From the NCBI RefSeq assembly GCF_003434055.1, contig NZ_QVEX01000003.1:248001-312000 (forward strand): a DNA stretch of 64,000 nucleotides. The letters run 5' to 3'. Positions 27,876 through 36,943 of this stretch are shown here, one piece after another. A program made the position numbers and the translations under genes. This DNA comes from Enterocloster aldenensis (GTDB taxonomy: Bacteria; Bacillota; Clostridia; Lachnospirales; Lachnospiraceae). The number at the start of each line of letters is the position of its first letter. Position 1 is the first letter of the stretch. Under the pieces are notes generated by a model. It was not told the origin of the DNA, searched no databases, and saw only the letters and a program-made list of their open reading frames with translations.

Positions 27876-30524
27876 GTGAAAGAACCACAGTACCGCGGCG
27901 TGAATGAGCTCCGCCGGATGTTCCTTGAATTTTTCGAGAGCAAGGGCCATCTTGCCATGAAGAGTTTTTCCCTTGTTCCGCATAATGATAACAGCCTGCT
28001 TTTAATCAATTCCGGTATGGCCCCTTTAAAGCCGTATTTTACAGGACAGGAGATTCCGCCAAGAAAGCGTGTGACCACCTGCCAGAAGTGCATCCGCACC
28101 GGTGATATCGAGAATATCGGCAAGACTGCCAGACATGGTACTTTTTTTGAGATGCTGGGTAATTTCTCCTTTGGCGACTATTTTAAACATGAGGCAATTG
28201 CCTGGACATGGGAGTTCCTGACAGAAGTGGTGGGACTGGATGCCGACAGGCTGTATCCCAGCGTATACCTGGAGGATGACGAGGCCTTTGACATCTGGAA
28301 TAAGGAAATCGGGATTCCGGCAGAACGTATTTTTAAGTTCGGCAAAGAGGACAACTTCTGGGAGCACGGCTCCGGTCCATGCGGCCCCTGTTCCGAGGTA
28401 TACTATGACAGAGGGGAACAATACGGCTGCGGCAGCCCGGACTGCACGGTGGGCTGCGAGTGCGACCGTTATATTGAGGTATGGAACAATGTATTTACCC
28501 AGTTTGATAATGACGGACATGGTCATTACACGGAACTGGAGCATAAGAATATTGATACGGGCATGGGGCTGGAGCGCCTTGCTGTTGTGGTCCAGGGCGT
28601 GGATTCCCTGTTTACCGTGGATACCAACAAGGCCCTTCTTGACAGGGTATGTGAACTGTCCCACACCGAATACCAGAAAGACCATGAGACAGATGTCTCA
28701 CTGCGTATTGTGGCAGACCATGTCAAGTCCTGTACCTTCATGATATCGGATGGAATCATGCCTTCCAATGAAGGCCGGGGTTATGTGCTGCGCCGTCTGC
28801 TGCGCAGGGCTGCCCGCCATGGAAGGAAGCTTGGGATTGAAGGAAGGTTCCTGGCAGAACTTTCAAGGACGGTAATTGAACTGTGCAAGGATGGATATCC
28901 TGAACTGGAAGAAAAGCAGGTCATGATATTCAAGGTCCTGTCTGAGGAAGAGGACAAGTTTAACAAGACCATTGACCAGGGCCTTACGATTTTAGGCGAG
29001 ATGGAAGAGGAGATGCAGAAGGAAGGCGGCAGGACGCTGTCCGGGACCAATGCGTTCAAACTGTATGATACCTACGGATTCCCGCTGGATCTGACCAAGG
29101 AAATCCTGGAGGAAAAGGGATACGGGGTGGATGAGGACGGCTTTGATGCTGCCATGAAGGAGCAGAAGGAAAAAGCCAGGAAGGCGCGCAAGACAACCAA
29201 TTACATGGGTGCGGACGTAACCGTGTACCAGTCCATTGACCCTTCCATCACAACGGAGTTCGTGGGTTATGACAAGCTGAGCGCGGTTTCAAGGATTACG
29301 GTCCTTACCACGGAGGATGAACTGGTCCAGGCCCTTACGGATGGACAGAAAGGAACCGTGATTGTAGAGCAGACCCCATTTTATGGCACCATGGGCGGCC
29401 AGCAGGGCGATGTAGGTGTGATTGTCAATGAAAACGGGGAATTTAAAGTAGAAGATACCATTCATCTCCAGGGCGGCAAAGTGGGCCACGTGGGTATAAT
29501 GACAAAAGGAATGCTTCAGGTGGACGACGGGGTGACGCTTTCAGTCTGCGAAAAGAACCGCGCCCTTATCTGCAAGAACCACAGTGCCACCCATCTGCTG
29601 CAGAAAGCCCTCCGCCTGGTACTGGGAGACCATGTGGAACAGGCCGGCTCCTATGTGGATGCAGGAAGGCTCCGCTTTGACTTTACCCATTTCTCAGCCA
29701 TGACACCTGAGGAGATTAAGAAGGTAGAGGCGCTGGTCAACAGGGAGATTCAGGCATCCCTTCCGGTGGTGACTGAAACCATGACCCTGGAGGAGGCCAA
29801 GAAAACAGGGGCAATGGCCCTGTTCGGTGAGAAATACGGTGACTCCGTACGCGTGGTCGAGATGGGGGATTTCTCCACAGAACTGTGCGGCGGCACCCAT
29901 GTGGCGAATACTAACAATATCGCTTCATTTAAGATCCTGTCAGAGGCAGGCATTGCTGCCGGCGTAAGGCGTATTGAAGCCCTTACATCAGAGGGGCTTA
30001 TGAAGTATTATGAGGAAGTGGAGGCAGAACTCCATGAGGCAGCCAAGGCAGCCAAGACAACGCCTGCAGCCCTTACTTCAAAAATCCATGCACTGTTGGA
30101 TGAGATTAAGTCCCTGAATTCTGAGAATGAGAAATTAAAGAGCCGGCTGGCCAATGACTCCCTGGGGGATGTCATGAGCCAGGTAAAGGAAGTCAATGGC
30201 ATCAAGGTCCTGGCCTTAAAGGTATCGGGCGTTGATATGAATGGCCTGCGAAGCCTGGGAGACCAGTTAAAGGATAAATTGGGAGACGGGGTCGTGGTTC
30301 TTGTCTCTGAGCAGGACGGCAAGGTAAACCTGATGGCTACTGCCACGGATGCGGTACAGAAGAAGGGAGCCCATGCAGGCAACCTGATTAAGGCAATCGC
30401 CGGTCTTGTGGGCGGCGGCGGCGGCGGACGTCCGGGCATGGCCCAGGCTGGCGGCAAGAACCCGGCCGGCATGGATGATGCCCTTAAAAAAGCAGTTGAA
30501 GTGGTGGAAGAACAGACGAAATAG
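27876..30524 (+). CDS. alaS: Alanine--tRNA ligase
   Basis: 882 residues. Class II aminoacyl-tRNA synthetase with editing and C-Ala domains. N-terminal catalytic part (ELRRMFLEFFESKGH; motif 2 KCIRTGDIENIG), editing domain with HSATHLLQKALR and the CGGTHVANTNN site, and a C-terminal Gly-rich GGGGGGRPGMAQAGG DHHA1 segment. The GTG at 27876 is preferred over the ATG at 27861: GGAGGAAG lies five bases before it, and the resulting start MKEPQYRGVNELRR aligns with the family. Confidence 0.96.
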   Translation: MKEPQYRGVNELRRMFLEFFESKGHLAMKSFSLVPHNDNSLLLINSGMAPLKPYFTGQEIPPRKRVTTCQKCIRTGDIENIGKTARHGTFFEMLGNFSFGDYFKHEAIAWTWEFLTEVVGLDADRLYPSVYLEDDEAFDIWNKEIGIPAERIFKFGKEDNFWEHGSGPCGPCSEVYYDRGEQYGCGSPDCTVGCECDRYIEVWNNVFTQFDNDGHGHYTELEHKNIDTGMGLERLAVVVQGVDSLFTVDTNKALLDRVCELSHTEYQKDHETDVSLRIVADHVKSCTFMISDGIMPSNEGRGYVLRRLLRRAARHGRKLGIEGRFLAELSRTVIELCKDGYPELEEKQVMIFKVLSEEEDKFNKTIDQGLTILGEMEEEMQKEGGRTLSGTNAFKLYDTYGFPLDLTKEILEEKGYGVDEDGFDAAMKEQKEKARKARKTTNYMGADVTVYQSIDPSITTEFVGYDKLSAVSRITVLTTEDELVQALTDGQKGTVIVEQTPFYGTMGGQQGDVGVIVNENGEFKVEDTIHLQGGKVGHVGIMTKGMLQVDDGVTLSVCEKNRALICKNHSATHLLQKALRLVLGDHVEQAGSYVDAGRLRFDFTHFSAMTPEEIKKVEALVNREIQASLPVVTETMTLEEAKKTGAMALFGEKYGDSVRVVEMGDFSTELCGGTHVANTNNIASFKILSEAGIAAGVRRIEALTSEGLMKYYEEVEAELHEAAKAAKTTPAALTSKIHALLDEIKSLNSENEKLKSRLANDSLGDVMSQVKEVNGIKVLALKVSGVDMNGLRSLGDQLKDKLGDGVVVLVSEQDGKVNLMATATDAVQKKGAHAGNLIKAIAGLVGGGGGGRPGMAQAGGKNPAGMDDALKKAVEVVEEQTK

Positions 30525-30575
30525 GTCTTATCTTAAAAAAAATGCAAAATAACTGCAAGAAATATAAATTTTTTC

Positions 30576-30603
30576 TTGACGTATGGTATTTTTATGCTAT
30601 AAT
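30576..30603 (+). promoter_or_regulatory. Sigma-A promoter of rpsU
   Basis: TTGACG (30576-30581), 16 bases, TATAAT (30598-30603), 75 bases before the start codon. Confidence 0.7.
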
Positions 30604-30678
30604 CATAGCAGTGCTAAAAATACCCAAACAGTTGTATTATGCACAATTACACAACTGGAGGGAGGTTAGGTGTGAGCG

Positions 30679-30855
30679 ATGTCAAACGTAATTGTTAAAG
30701 ATAACGAGAGCTTAGACAGTGCTTTACGCAGATTCAAAAGAAACTGTGCAAAGGCTGGCATTCAGCAGGAAATTCGTAAGAGAGAGCATTACGAGAAGCC
30801 AAGCGTAAGACGTAAGAAAAAGTCTGAAGCTGCCCGTAAGCGTAAATTCAACTAA
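30679..30855 (+). CDS. rpsU: 30S ribosomal protein S21
   Basis: 58 residues: [20 protein letters not shown], then a very basic helix ending [11 protein letters not shown]21 binds the 30S platform near the mRNA ribosome-site duplex. GGAGGGAGG lies 13 bases before the ATG, slightly long spacing. It is monocistronic between its own promoter and terminator. Confidence 0.96.
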   Translation: MSNVIVKDNESLDSALRRFKRNCAKAGIQQEIRKREHYEKPSVRRKKKSEAARKRKFN

Positions 30856-30897
30856 TCCACGGTATCTTGGTTGTGGATTTGGTTATCAGATGCAAGT

Positions 30898-30941
30898 AAA
30901 AACAGCCGGCTGTTATGGAGACATGACAGCCGGCTGTTTTT
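30898..30941. terminator. Bidirectional terminator between rpsU and rqcH
   Basis: A perfect 16-bp stem AAAAACAGCCGGCTGT with its complement and a 12-base loop. T-tailed from both sides, serving rpsU (+) and rqcH (-). Confidence 0.85.
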
Positions 30942-31027
30942 GCCGTGCGCCTGCGGGCGCACATTCCCAAGTTCCTTATTTTCCGGTTTGCGGTCTTTTC
31001 CTGGCCGCTGATTGTTAAGAGACCATG

Positions 31028-32773
31028 TCAGTCCGCTTCCTTAAGACTGCATGAAGGCGTGGCCACCAGGGAATAGTTGGTGTGGTAGATTACGAAGCCG
31101 GGAGCTGAACCAGCCACCTTTTTGATATTCTTCTTCTGTATATAGTCAATTTCCACCTTATCATTATCCCGTCCCTTGGAATAATAGGCGGCCAGGGCGC
31201 CTGCTTCCTCGAACACCCGGTCAGGAAGGTCTGTCTTTCCCTCGGACTTAACAATCACATGGGAGCCGGGAATCCCTTTTGCATGAAACCACCAGTCATT
31301 GCCCGTGGCCACCTTGAAGGTCAGTTCTTCATTCTGATAATTGTTCTTGCCCACATACATGTGAAATCCGTCGGAAGAGATGTAGTGGAAGGGCCTGCTG
31401 GTAATCCTGGGCTTCTTGTCGCCGGACCTGCGTTTCTTGATGTAACCGTATTCCATCAATTCCTCTTTGATCTGCACAAGGTCATCCTCCTTAAGGGCAA
31501 TATCCAGCGCCGAACTGATGGATTCCAGATGGTCAATCTCTGCCTTTGTCTCCTTTGTCAGGTCGGTTAAGGCTTCATAGGTACGTTTCAGCTTGTTGTA
31601 TTTGTCAAAATGCTTCTTGGCATTATCCTTGGCTGACAGCTGGGAATCCAGGGGGACCGTGATTTCTTCGTTGGTATAATAGTTCAGGCACCGAAGGGAC
31701 TTCTCACCGCCCTGCAGTTCGTATCCGTAGGTATTGAGCAGCTCCCCGTAGATGCGGTATTTCTCACGTTTCTCCGTGTCGCCCAGCTGCTTTAGCTGCA
31801 GATCGTACTTTTTATAGTTGCGCTCCAGCGCGGTCTGTACAATCCTTCGCAGATCCGAGGATTTTTGCCTGATCCTGGTCACGGTGTCACGTGACGCATA
31901 ATAATTTTCAAGAAGTGCGCTGATGGAAGGGATATGCTCCAAATGATAATCATCCCCTTCATAACATGTAAGCGGGAATGCCGCATATTCCACCGGTCCA
32001 TCCGCGTCATGGACAATGGCCGGTGAAAAGTTTCCGTCCCGCACATCCTCCATCACCAGGCTGAAGGTATGGTACAGATGCACCAGCTCTGCCTCTGAAA
32101 GCTGGTTGGCCGAAAGGTCGGAATCAATGGAAGCCAGATGGCAGATTTCCTCGGCCATAATGGGGCTGATTCCGGTAAGGCGGTTATAGAGCGCCTTCTG
32201 CAGTGGCATGGGGGCATTTTCCATGAGACCGGCAAAGGCTTCCTGGGAAACCGTAAGCGGATCCTCCTTGGCCACGGTCTGGGGGATGAAATACTCCCTG
32301 CCCGGCAGTACCTCGCGGACCGAGCTGACCTGGGCCGACACATGCTTGATGCTGTCGATGATGGTCTTATCCTCTTTGCAGAAAATAATATTGCTGTGCT
32401 TGCCCATGATTTCCACAATCAGCTTCTTCCGGCAAAGATCCCCCAGTTCATCCAGATGTTCCAGCTCAAACTCAATGATCCGCTCCAGTCCGGGCTGGCT
32501 GATTCCCACAATCCGCGCGCTTCCGATGTGCTTGCGCAGCAGCATGCAGAAATTCGGGGCTGTCATGGGGCTGGGCTTATTCTTATCCGTAAGATAAATC
32601 AGCGGCAGACTTGCGCTGGCCGATATCTGAAGCCTGTAATTTTCCTTGTTATTCTTGATGGCAATCAGCAACTCATCCTTTTCAGGCTGGGCAATCTTAG
32701 AAATACGCCCTCCCTCCAGGGTATCCTTAAATTCATGTACCAGACTGGCAATGGTAATTCCGTCAAATGCCAT
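31028..32773 (-). CDS. rqcH: Rqc2-type ribosome quality-control protein RqcH (NFACT / FbpA family)
   Basis: 581 residues. Binds stalled 50S subunits and directs C-terminal alanine tailing. Order: NFACT-N (MAFDGITIASLVHEFK... to ~200), two helix-hairpin-helix and coiled-coil parts (~210-430), then NFACT-R with GFHMYVGKNNYQNEELT and DWWFHAKGIPGSHVIVK (~480-520). Older annotations call it fibronectin-binding protein. AGGAG precedes the ATG on the - strand. Confidence 0.93.
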   Translation of the reverse strand: MAFDGITIASLVHEFKDTLEGGRISKIAQPEKDELLIAIKNNKENYRLQISASASLPLIYLTDKNKPSPMTAPNFCMLLRKHIGSARIVGISQPGLERIIEFELEHLDELGDLCRKKLIVEIMGKHSNIIFCKEDKTIIDSIKHVSAQVSSVREVLPGREYFIPQTVAKEDPLTVSQEAFAGLMENAPMPLQKALYNRLTGISPIMAEEICHLASIDSDLSANQLSEAELVHLYHTFSLVMEDVRDGNFSPAIVHDADGPVEYAAFPLTCYEGDDYHLEHIPSISALLENYYASRDTVTRIRQKSSDLRRIVQTALERNYKKYDLQLKQLGDTEKREKYRIYGELLNTYGYELQGGEKSLRCLNYYTNEEITVPLDSQLSAKDNAKKHFDKYNKLKRTYEALTDLTKETKAEIDHLESISSALDIALKEDDLVQIKEELMEYGYIKKRRSGDKKPRITSRPFHYISSDGFHMYVGKNNYQNEELTFKVATGNDWWFHAKGIPGSHVIVKSEGKTDLPDRVFEEAGALAAYYSKGRDNDKVEIDYIQKKNIKKVAGSAPGFVIYHTNYSLVATPSCSLKEAD

Positions 32774-32954
32774 AAAATCCCACTCCTATCAGGCCTGATT
32801 TGACATAAAGAAAAAAACAAACCTTCCCTTACGCCACGGCCATTGACTATAAGAATATCATAAAAGCGGCAATAAGAAAAGGCCAACCTACGCCAGCCCC
32901 TTATACGATTCACCCACCATGCATGCAGATACGGCAAACAGAAACACCTAGCGG

Positions 32955-32999
32955 GTGAGGAAGGGAGCCGTATCCCCCTCCTCCGGCTCCCTTCCTCAC
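32955..32999. repeat. Orphan perfect hairpin
   Basis: Arms 32955-32970 and 32984-32999 (16 bp, GTGAGGAAGGGAGCCG with its complement), 13-base pyrimidine-rich loop, no T-run on either side. Between divergent genes, so not a terminator for either. Function unknown. Confidence 0.7.
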
Positions 33000-33049
33000 G
33001 GACGGATGCACTTCCCCGTCATCCCATACAACCCCACCCAATCATTTCC

Positions 33050-33078
33050 TTGACTTGAATCCGCAGATGAATTATAAT
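33050..33078 (+). promoter_or_regulatory. Sigma-A promoter of the yicC-gmk-rpoZ unit
   Basis: TTGACT (33050-33055), 17 bases, TATAAT (33073-33078). Confidence 0.75.
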
Positions 33079-33119
33079 ACTATCTAACTATGGATAAAAG
33101 CGAAAGAGAGGCATTTGTT

Positions 33120-33998
33120 ATGTTAAAAAGCATGACTGGTTTCGGCAGGTGCGAGAATATAACCGATGAATATAGGATTTCTGTCGAAATGAAAGCCGTG
33201 AATCACAGATATCTGGACTTGAGTATTAAGATGCCAAAGAAGTTTAATTACTTTGAAGCTTCCATCAGGACCCTTCTTAAGAAATACATCCAGAGGGGGA
33301 AGGTTGACCTGTTCATCAACTACGAGGACTATACGCAGGGCAACATGTGCCTTAAGTATAACCGTGCGCTGGCAGCTGAATATATGGATTATTTCAATAA
33401 GATGGCGGAAGAATTCAGCATACAGAATGATGTGAAGGTTTCCACACTGGCCAAGTTCCCTGAAGTATTCTCCATGGAGCAGGCGCCGGATGATGAGGAA
33501 CATCTGTGGGGAATCCTGTCGGCCGCCCTTGAGGATGCCGCGGTGAGGTTCGTGCAGTCCAGGGAGGTGGAAGGGGAGCATTTGAAGAATGACCTTCTTG
33601 GCAAGCTGGATTATATGACCGGCCTGGTGGATTACATTGAAGGGCGTTCACCGCAGATACTGACAGAGTACAGGGCAAAGCTGGAGGCCAAGGTCCAGGA
33701 ACTGTTAAACGGCACAGCCATGGATGAGGGCCGGATTGCGGCAGAGGTTACCATCTATGCGGATAAGATCTGCGTGGATGAGGAGACGGTACGGCTGAGA
33801 AGCCATATTGAGAACACAAGGAAAGATTTATTGAGCGGCGGGAGTGTTGGCCGCAAGCTGGACTTCATTGCCCAGGAGATGAACCGGGAAGCCAACACCA
33901 TCCTTTCCAAGTCCAATGACCTGTCCATTTCGGACAAGGCCATTGCCCTTAAGACCGAGATAGAGAAGGTCAGGGAACAGATACAGAATATCGAATAA
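33120..33998 (+). CDS. yicC: YicC/YloC family endoribonuclease
   Basis: 292 residues. Starts MLKSMTGFGRCE and ends EKVREQIQNIE, both family signatures. HRYLDLSIKMP is the conserved N-terminal strand; the C-terminal DUF1732 part has LSGGSVGRKLDFIAQEMNREANTI. YicC proteins have been shown to degrade RNA in E. coli and B. subtilis. The ATG is selected by GAAAGAGAGG; an in-frame ATG at 33090 lacks a site. Here gmk follows directly, without the small remA/DUF370 gene often found between them. Confidence 0.93.
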   Translation: MLKSMTGFGRCENITDEYRISVEMKAVNHRYLDLSIKMPKKFNYFEASIRTLLKKYIQRGKVDLFINYEDYTQGNMCLKYNRALAAEYMDYFNKMAEEFSIQNDVKVSTLAKFPEVFSMEQAPDDEEHLWGILSAALEDAAVRFVQSREVEGEHLKNDLLGKLDYMTGLVDYIEGRSPQILTEYRAKLEAKVQELLNGTAMDEGRIAAEVTIYADKICVDEETVRLRSHIENTRKDLLSGGSVGRKLDFIAQEMNREANTILSKSNDLSISDKAIALKTEIEKVREQIQNIE

Positions 33999-34027
33999 GC
34001 GCAGCGCGTAAGTCAGGAGAGCACACC

Positions 34028-34660
34028 ATGGACCATCAGGGAATATTAGTGGTTGTATCCGGTTTTTCCGGTGCAGGCAAGGGAACACTTATGAAGGAGC
34101 TGCTGAAGCAATACGATAACTATGCGCTGTCTGTATCAGCCACCACAAGGCAGCCCAGGGAAGGCGAGAAGGACGGGGAGGACTATTTCTTTGTCACGAA
34201 GGAGCTCTTCCAGCAGATGATTGAGGAGAACCAGCTGGTGGAATATGCCCAGTACGTCAATCATTATTACGGAACCCCAAGGGAGTATGTTGAGAAGAAA
34301 ATGGCGGAAGGCAAGGATGTGATCCTGGAGATTGAAATCCAGGGCGCCCTGAAAGTGAAAAAGCGTTTTCCGGACGCGCTGCTTCTCTTTATCACGCCTC
34401 CCAATGCAGAGGAACTGCGCCGCCGCCTGGTGGGACGCGGCACGGAGACCATTGAGGTCATTAACGCAAGGCTGCGGCGTGCCGCAGAGGAGGCAGCAGG
34501 TATGGAGGCATATGATTATCTGCTGATTAATGATGAGATACAGCCCTGCGTGGAGCAGATGCATCAGCTGATCCAGCTCCAGCACAATAAGACTTCCTAC
34601 CATCTGGATTTTCTCAGCAGGATGCGGGAAGATTTATATCACTTGGACGACAGAAAATAA
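34028..34660 (+). CDS. gmk: Guanylate kinase
   Basis: 210 residues. Phosphorylates GMP to GDP. P-loop GFSGAGKGT (~12-20) followed by the GMP-binding SATTRQPREGEKDG and YGTPREYV segments. The ATG follows CAGGAGAG. In the yicC-gmk-rpoZ order typical of Firmicutes. Confidence 0.95.
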   Translation: MDHQGILVVVSGFSGAGKGTLMKELLKQYDNYALSVSATTRQPREGEKDGEDYFFVTKELFQQMIEENQLVEYAQYVNHYYGTPREYVEKKMAEGKDVILEIEIQGALKVKKRFPDALLLFITPPNAEELRRRLVGRGTETIEVINARLRRAAEEAAGMEAYDYLLINDEIQPCVEQMHQLIQLQHNKTSYHLDFLSRMREDLYHLDDRK

Positions 34661-34688
34661 AATATTAAGATTGAAAGGGGAATGTAAT

Positions 34689-34958
34689 ATGTTACATCCA
34701 TCATACACCGATTTAATTGACGTAGTTAACAGCGATATCGAGCCAGGAGAGCAGCCGGTGGTACAGAGCCGCTATTCCATTGTCATTGCAGCTTCCAGAC
34801 GCGCCAGACAGATCATCGGGGGTGAAGACCCCATGGTCAGCGGCGCAGCAGGCAAGAAGCCATTGTCCATTGCCATTGACGAACTATACCACCAGAAGGT
34901 GAAAATCCTTCCGGAAGAGGAAAACCCAACCGAGGAAGAAGAGAACCAGAACGCATAA
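34689..34958 (+). CDS. rpoZ: DNA-directed RNA polymerase omega subunit
   Basis: 89 residues. LHPSYTDLIDVVNSD, RYSIVIAASRRARQI and KPLSIAIDELYHQKV identify omega, which aids RNA polymerase assembly. A Glu-rich tail follows. AAAGGGGAA ribosome site; 28 bases after gmk. Confidence 0.93.
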   Translation: MLHPSYTDLIDVVNSDIEPGEQPVVQSRYSIVIAASRRARQIIGGEDPMVSGAAGKKPLSIAIDELYHQKVKILPEEENPTEEEENQNA

Positions 34959-35060
34959 AATCATAAGCCGTCTCCTGTACATCGCAGCAGGCAGGGTCAT
35001 TCCCGGCGCTGCGGGCACAGCAGGGATGGCTTAAATGTTCATTAGGAGTAAATCTGACAT

Positions 35061-36416
35061 ATGGAAAACATGAAATTATTTTGCGTGTCCCTGGGATGCG
35101 ATAAGAACCTTGTGGATACGGAGAAAATGCTGGGACTGCTGGGCGGGACCGGTTTTACATTTACGGATGACGAGATGGAAGCAGAAGTGATTCTTGTGAA
35201 TACATGCTGCTTTATCGGGGATGCCAAGGAGGAGAGTGTGAATACAATCCTGGAAATGGCGCGTTTAAAGGAAGAAGGGGCCTGCAGGGCCTTGATTGTG
35301 ACAGGGTGCCTGGCACAGCGGTATAAGCAGGAAATCCTGGATGAAATCCCTGAGGTGGACGCCATTTTAGGCACTACGTCCTACGAGGATGTGGCTGGAA
35401 TCGTGAAACAGGTGCTGGAGGGCAGGGGAACCACCCATCTGACCAGCTTCCATGACCTGGGGGAACTTCCTGACACGAAGGCTGCGCGGGTGGTGACCAC
35501 TGGCGGCTATTATGCTTTTTTGAAAATAGCGGAAGGATGTGATAAGCGCTGCACCTACTGCATCATCCCATACCTGAGGGGGCCTTACCGCAGCGTGCCT
35601 ATGGAACAGCTTCTGGAGGAAGCCAGGCAGCTGGCCCAGGGAGGGGTAAAGGAACTGATCCTGGTAGCCCAGGAGACCACCCTTTACGGCAAGGATATCT
35701 ATGGTGAGAAGTCCCTTCCAAAGCTGCTGCATGAACTGGCTCAGATTCCGGGCATCCAGTGGATACGGATCCAGTATTGCTATCCGGAAGAGATTACGGA
35801 CGGACTGATTGAAGCCATACGCACGGAAGAAAAGGTCTGTCATTATCTGGATATCCCAATCCAGCATGCCAGCAACCGGATTCTTAAGCGTATGGGACGG
35901 AGGACCAACCGGGAGGAGCTGACGGAGCGCATTGCAAAGCTTCGCAGGGAGATTCCGGATATAGCGCTGCGCACCACCATGATTTCCGGGTTTCCGGGCG
36001 AGACCCAGGCAGATCATGAGGAACTGATGGATTTTGTCAATGAGATGGAATTTGAAAGGCTGGGGGTATTTGCCTATTCCGCAGAGGAGGACACGCCTGC
36101 GTATTCTTATCCGGACCAGGTGCCCCAGGAAGTGAAGGAAGGGCGCAGGGACGAAATCATGGAACTGCAGCAGGACATTGCCTTTGGACATTGTGAGGAC
36201 ATGGTGGGACGTGTCCTGACCGTGCTGATTGAAGGGAAGGTGGTGGATGAGCCTGTTTATGTGGGAAGGACTTATATGGACGCGCCCAATGTGGACGGAC
36301 TGATATTTGTGAATGCTGAGATGGAACTGATGTCTGGCGACTTTGTAAGGGTAAAGGTGACCGGAGCCGCTGAATATGATCTGATAGGAGAGGTGTGCGA
36401 TGAATCTGCCCAATAA
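35061..36416 (+). CDS. rimO: Ribosomal protein S12 methylthiotransferase RimO
   Basis: 451 residues. Adds a methylthio group to an Asp of ribosomal protein S12. Cluster cysteines Cys13 (SLGCDKN), Cys49 (NTCCF) and Cys83 (TGCLAQRY); radical SAM motif Cys160-x3-Cys164-x2-Cys167 (GCDKRCTYC) followed by IIPYLRGPYRS, the RimO form. C-terminal TRAM domain. The spacing of AGGAG to 35061 is long, so ATG 35070 is possible. Overlaps pgsA by 17 bases. Confidence 0.95.
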   Translation: MENMKLFCVSLGCDKNLVDTEKMLGLLGGTGFTFTDDEMEAEVILVNTCCFIGDAKEESVNTILEMARLKEEGACRALIVTGCLAQRYKQEILDEIPEVDAILGTTSYEDVAGIVKQVLEGRGTTHLTSFHDLGELPDTKAARVVTTGGYYAFLKIAEGCDKRCTYCIIPYLRGPYRSVPMEQLLEEARQLAQGGVKELILVAQETTLYGKDIYGEKSLPKLLHELAQIPGIQWIRIQYCYPEEITDGLIEAIRTEEKVCHYLDIPIQHASNRILKRMGRRTNREELTERIAKLRREIPDIALRTTMISGFPGETQADHEELMDFVNEMEFERLGVFAYSAEEDTPAYSYPDQVPQEVKEGRRDEIMELQQDIAFGHCEDMVGRVLTVLIEGKVVDEPVYVGRTYMDAPNVDGLIFVNAEMELMSGDFVRVKVTGAAEYDLIGEVCDESAQ

Positions 36417-36942
36417 ACTGACGATTGTAAGAGTGTGTTTGATTCCTTTTTTTGTAGCTGCACTGCTGTTTGACCATGGCAATAATTACACCATGCGTAT
36501 TGTTGCCAATGTCCTGTTCATCATTGCCAGCCTTACGGACCTGTTTGACGGCAAGATTGCCCGCAAATACAACATGGTCACAAACTTCGGCAAGTTCATG
36601 GATCCCCTTGCGGATAAGCTCCTGGTGTGTTCCGCCCTTATCTGCCTGATTGAACTGGGACAGCTTGCTGCCTGGGTCGTGATCATAATCATCAGCCGCG
36701 AGTTCATTATCAGCGGCTTCCGTCTGGTTGCGGCTGACAACGGCGTGGTGATTGCTGCCAGCTACTGGGGCAAGTTCAAGACCACCTTCCAGATGATTGC
36801 GGTCATCCTGCTGATATTTGATATCCCGGCCCTGCGCATGGTGGCCAACATAACCGTGGTGATTGCAGTGGCCCTGACCATCATTTCACTGGTGGACTAT
36901 GTGGCTAAGAATTACAGGATTCTCACTGAGGGAGGCATGTAG
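36400..36942 (+). CDS. pgsA: CDP-diacylglycerol--glycerol-3-phosphate 3-phosphatidyltransferase
   Basis: 180 residues, 4-5 membrane helices. Makes phosphatidylglycerol phosphate. The CDP-alcohol phosphotransferase motif D-x2-D-G-x2-A-R-x8-G-x3-D-x3-D is visible in DLFDGKIARKY...FGKFMDPLAD (~46-69). Starts MNLPNKLTIVRV within the rimO end. cinA follows after one base. Confidence 0.95.
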   Translation: MNLPNKLTIVRVCLIPFFVAALLFDHGNNYTMRIVANVLFIIASLTDLFDGKIARKYNMVTNFGKFMDPLADKLLVCSALICLIELGQLAAWVVIIIISREFIISGFRLVAADNGVVIAASYWGKFKTTFQMIAVILLIFDIPALRMVANITVVIAVALTIISLVDYVAKNYRILTEGGM

Positions 36943-36943
36943 G

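Larger units (their letters stand above)
32774..33119. other. Divergent intergenic region rqcH / yicC
   Basis: 346 bases without a gene. It holds the rqcH ribosome site (next to 32774), a 16-bp perfect hairpin at 32955-32999 and the yicC promoter at 33050-33078. No clear - strand promoter could be fixed; a weak TATAGT -10 on the - strand near 32848-32853 is the best candidate. No small reading frame with a convincing start was seen. Confidence 0.6.

Noticed and set aside
27803..27876. T-box leader of alaS
   Set aside because: The leader from the promoter to the start is only about 40 bases, with no T-box sequence.
35367..36482. 371-codon - strand frame
   Set aside because: Opposite rimO/pgsA; no start site or motif, composition of an antisense shadow.
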